Source: Candidatus Methylomirabilis sp. (GTDB lineage: Bacteria > Methylomirabilota > Methylomirabilia > Methylomirabilales > Methylomirabilaceae). From it: a stretch of 46,766 nt of DNA. The translations under genes and the position numbers were made by a program. Below, piece by piece: positions 45,616 through 46,766 of this stretch; position 1 is the stretch's first letter; each line of letters begins with the position of its first letter. Below the pieces are notes generated by a model, which had not been told where the DNA came from, ran no database searches, and saw only the letters and a list, made by a program, of their open reading frames with translations. The stretch spans positions 1-46,766 of the forward strand of contig NZ_JAQUOY010000022.1 of NCBI RefSeq assembly GCF_028716865.1, read 5' to 3'.

Positions 45616-46248
45616 TTAGCCTCGCTTGCAGATCGTGACCAGGCCCCCTGCCGGGCCAGGCACAGCGCCCTTCACCAGTACCAGGTTCTGCTCCTGGATG
45701 ACCTTCACTACCTTCAGCCCCTTGACACTTGCGGTATCTGTACCCATCCGTCCCGGCATATGGTGTCCCTTGAAGACCCTGGACGGAAAGGACGATGCGC
45801 CGATCGAGCCTGGGGCCCGGTGAAACATGGAACCATGCGTCTCGGGACCGCCCAAGTACCCCCACCGTTTGACCCCGCCCTGAAACCCTTTCCCCTTCGT
45901 GATACCAGTCACCTGAACTTTCTCTCCCGGCTCAAAGAGACCAACGGTAAGAATCTGGCCCACAGCGTACTTCGAGCCCTCCGGAAGCTCCACGCGGAAC
46001 TCCTTGAGATGCTTCTGCGGGGTCACCTTGGCTCTGTCGAAGTGGCCCTTGAGCGCCTTGGTCACCTTCTTGGCCTTACGTTCCGCCTGATAGCCGATCT
46101 GAATCGCCTCGTAGCCGTCAGTGCCGGTGGTCCTCAGCTGTGTCACCGGACACGGTCCCGCCTCGATGATGGTCACCGGGATGGCGGCCCCGCTATCGTC
46201 AAATAATTGCGTCATCCCAATCTTTTTACCAAGCAATCCGATACTCAT
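45616..46248 (-). CDS. rplC: 50S ribosomal protein L3
   Basis: A 210-residue assembly-initiator protein. MSIGLLGKKIGMTQLFDDSG at the start and GKGFQGGVKRWGYLGGPETH with HRAPGSIGASSFPSRVFKGH later are diagnostic. Confidence 0.97.
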   Translation of the reverse strand: MSIGLLGKKIGMTQLFDDSGAAIPVTIIEAGPCPVTQLRTTGTDGYEAIQIGYQAERKAKKVTKALKGHFDRAKVTPQKHLKEFRVELPEGSKYAVGQILTVGLFEPGEKVQVTGITKGKGFQGGVKRWGYLGGPETHGSMFHRAPGSIGASSFPSRVFKGHHMPGRMGTDTASVKGLKVVKVIQEQNLVLVKGAVPGPAGGLVTICKRG

Positions 46249-46260
46249 GTCACAGAACCT

Positions 46261-46316
46261 TTGGCTTGCAGCAAGCAGCTTTTCGCGAGGAGCCGGAAAC
46301 TGACTGCTGTTAGCGG
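46261..46316. repeat. 7-nt-period intergenic element between rpsJ and rplC
   Basis: The left arm reads GGCTTGC, AGCAAGC, AGCTTTT, CGC. The right arm in reverse contains CAGCAGT, CAGTTTC. The period is weaker than in other elements. It fills the gap up to the rpsJ stop. Confidence 0.55.
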
Positions 46317-46625
46317 CTAGAGCTTGATCTCGACATCGACACCGGCCGGCAGGTCAAGTCGCATCAGGGCGTCTACCGTCTGAGGTTGCGCCTCCAGGAT
46401 GTCCATCAGGCGAATATGAGTCCGAATCTCGAACTGTTCGCGCGATTTCTTATCGATATGCGGTGAGCGCAGAACCGTAAATCGGCTGATCTTAGTCGGC
46501 AGCGGGATGGGCCCGGACACCCGTGCGCCCGTTCGCTGGGCCGTGTTGACGATTTCCCTGGCCGACTGATCAAGGATTCGGTGATCATACGCCTTCAGTC
46601 TAATTCGGATACGTTGATTTTCCAT
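46317..46625 (-). CDS. rpsJ: 30S ribosomal protein S10
   Basis: A 102-residue head protein and transcription antitermination partner (NusE). [20 protein letters not shown] and [19 protein letters not shown] are diagnostic. First gene after tuf. Confidence 0.97.
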   Translation of the reverse strand: MENQRIRIRLKAYDHRILDQSAREIVNTAQRTGARVSGPIPLPTKISRFTVLRSPHIDKKSREQFEIRTHIRLMDILEAQPQTVDALMRLDLPAGVDVEIKL

Positions 46626-46643
46626 AGGTCCCTGATCTGCCCC

Positions 46644-46766
46644 CTACTCCATCACCTCGCTCACCACGCCGGCCCCCACGGTGCGGCCCCCCTCGCGGAT
46701 CGCGAAACGCAGTTCCTTCTCCATGGCGATCGGCTGAATCAGTTCGACCGCGAGACTCACGTTGTC
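46644..46766 (-). CDS. tuf: Elongation factor Tu, C-terminal end (cut by window edge)
   Basis: Only the last 40 residues are visible: [20 protein letters not shown], then [13 protein letters not shown] and the stop. This is the C-terminal beta-barrel of EF-Tu, the carrier of aminoacyl-tRNA. It lies 18 nt upstream of rpsJ, the usual tuf-rpsJ order; fusA probably lies further upstream. Confidence 0.95.
   Translation of the reverse strand, partial: DNVSLAVELIQPIAMEKELRFAIREGGRTVGAGVVSEVME

Overview
The window is a GC-rich bacterial chromosome segment of 46.8 kb. Nearly all genes lie on the minus strand, so the order of transcription runs from high to low coordinates. The gene content and order point to a Gram-negative-type, deep-branching lineage. 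My best guess is the NC10 group (Candidatus Methylomirabilis or a relative), but that is an inference from general resemblance and no search was run.

Region 1 (46766 to about 30450, minus) is a textbook tuf-S10-spc-alpha ribosomal superoperon: the 3' end of tuf, then rpsJ, rplCDWB, rpsS, rplV, rpsC, rplP, rpmC, rpsQ, rplNXE, rpsZ, rpsH, rplFR, rpsE, rpmD, rplO, secY, adk, map, infA, rpmJ, rpsMKD, rpoA and rplQ. It ends in a perfect 33-nt hairpin terminator at 30450-30482. S4, S14 and L36 all carry zinc-binding cysteines.

Region 2 (30340 to 15859, minus) is a translation and RNA-metabolism cluster: an EF-G-like GTPase (fusA2), rimP, nusA, a fused ylxR-ylxQ gene, infB, ylxP, rbfA, a PHP phosphoesterase, truB, ribF, rpsO, pnp and an M16 peptidase. 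The PHP gene sits where many bacteria carry the DHH nanoRNase/pAp phosphatase nrnA, which suggests functional replacement.

Region 3 (15846 to 8643, minus) holds purB-purS-purQ-purL (purine synthesis), hom-thrC (threonine synthesis), and a tRNA-Gly(GCC)/tRNA-Cys(GCA) pair behind a near-consensus sigma-70 promoter.

Region 4 (8561 to 1) is signal transduction. It has a large Cache-HAMP-GAF hybrid histidine kinase, a convergent plus-strand kinase-like gene with a degenerate ATPase domain, and a chemosensory operon of cheY, a cheA with an unusual MshEN-like insert, a secreted c-heme DUF3365 protein and a chemoreceptor cut by the window edge. A sigma-54-type promoter motif lies upstream of cheY.

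The most unusual structural signal is a family of short intergenic elements with a clear 7-nt period. At least eight gaps carry one, mostly inside the ribosomal superoperon. Each copy has its own heptamer wording, and most are arranged as two opposed arms. A different, dispersed-type inverted repeat forms the 3' end of the PHP gene, and a half-copy of its core lies inside the plus-strand kinase-like gene. No CRISPR array, insertion sequence, prophage or rRNA gene was seen.
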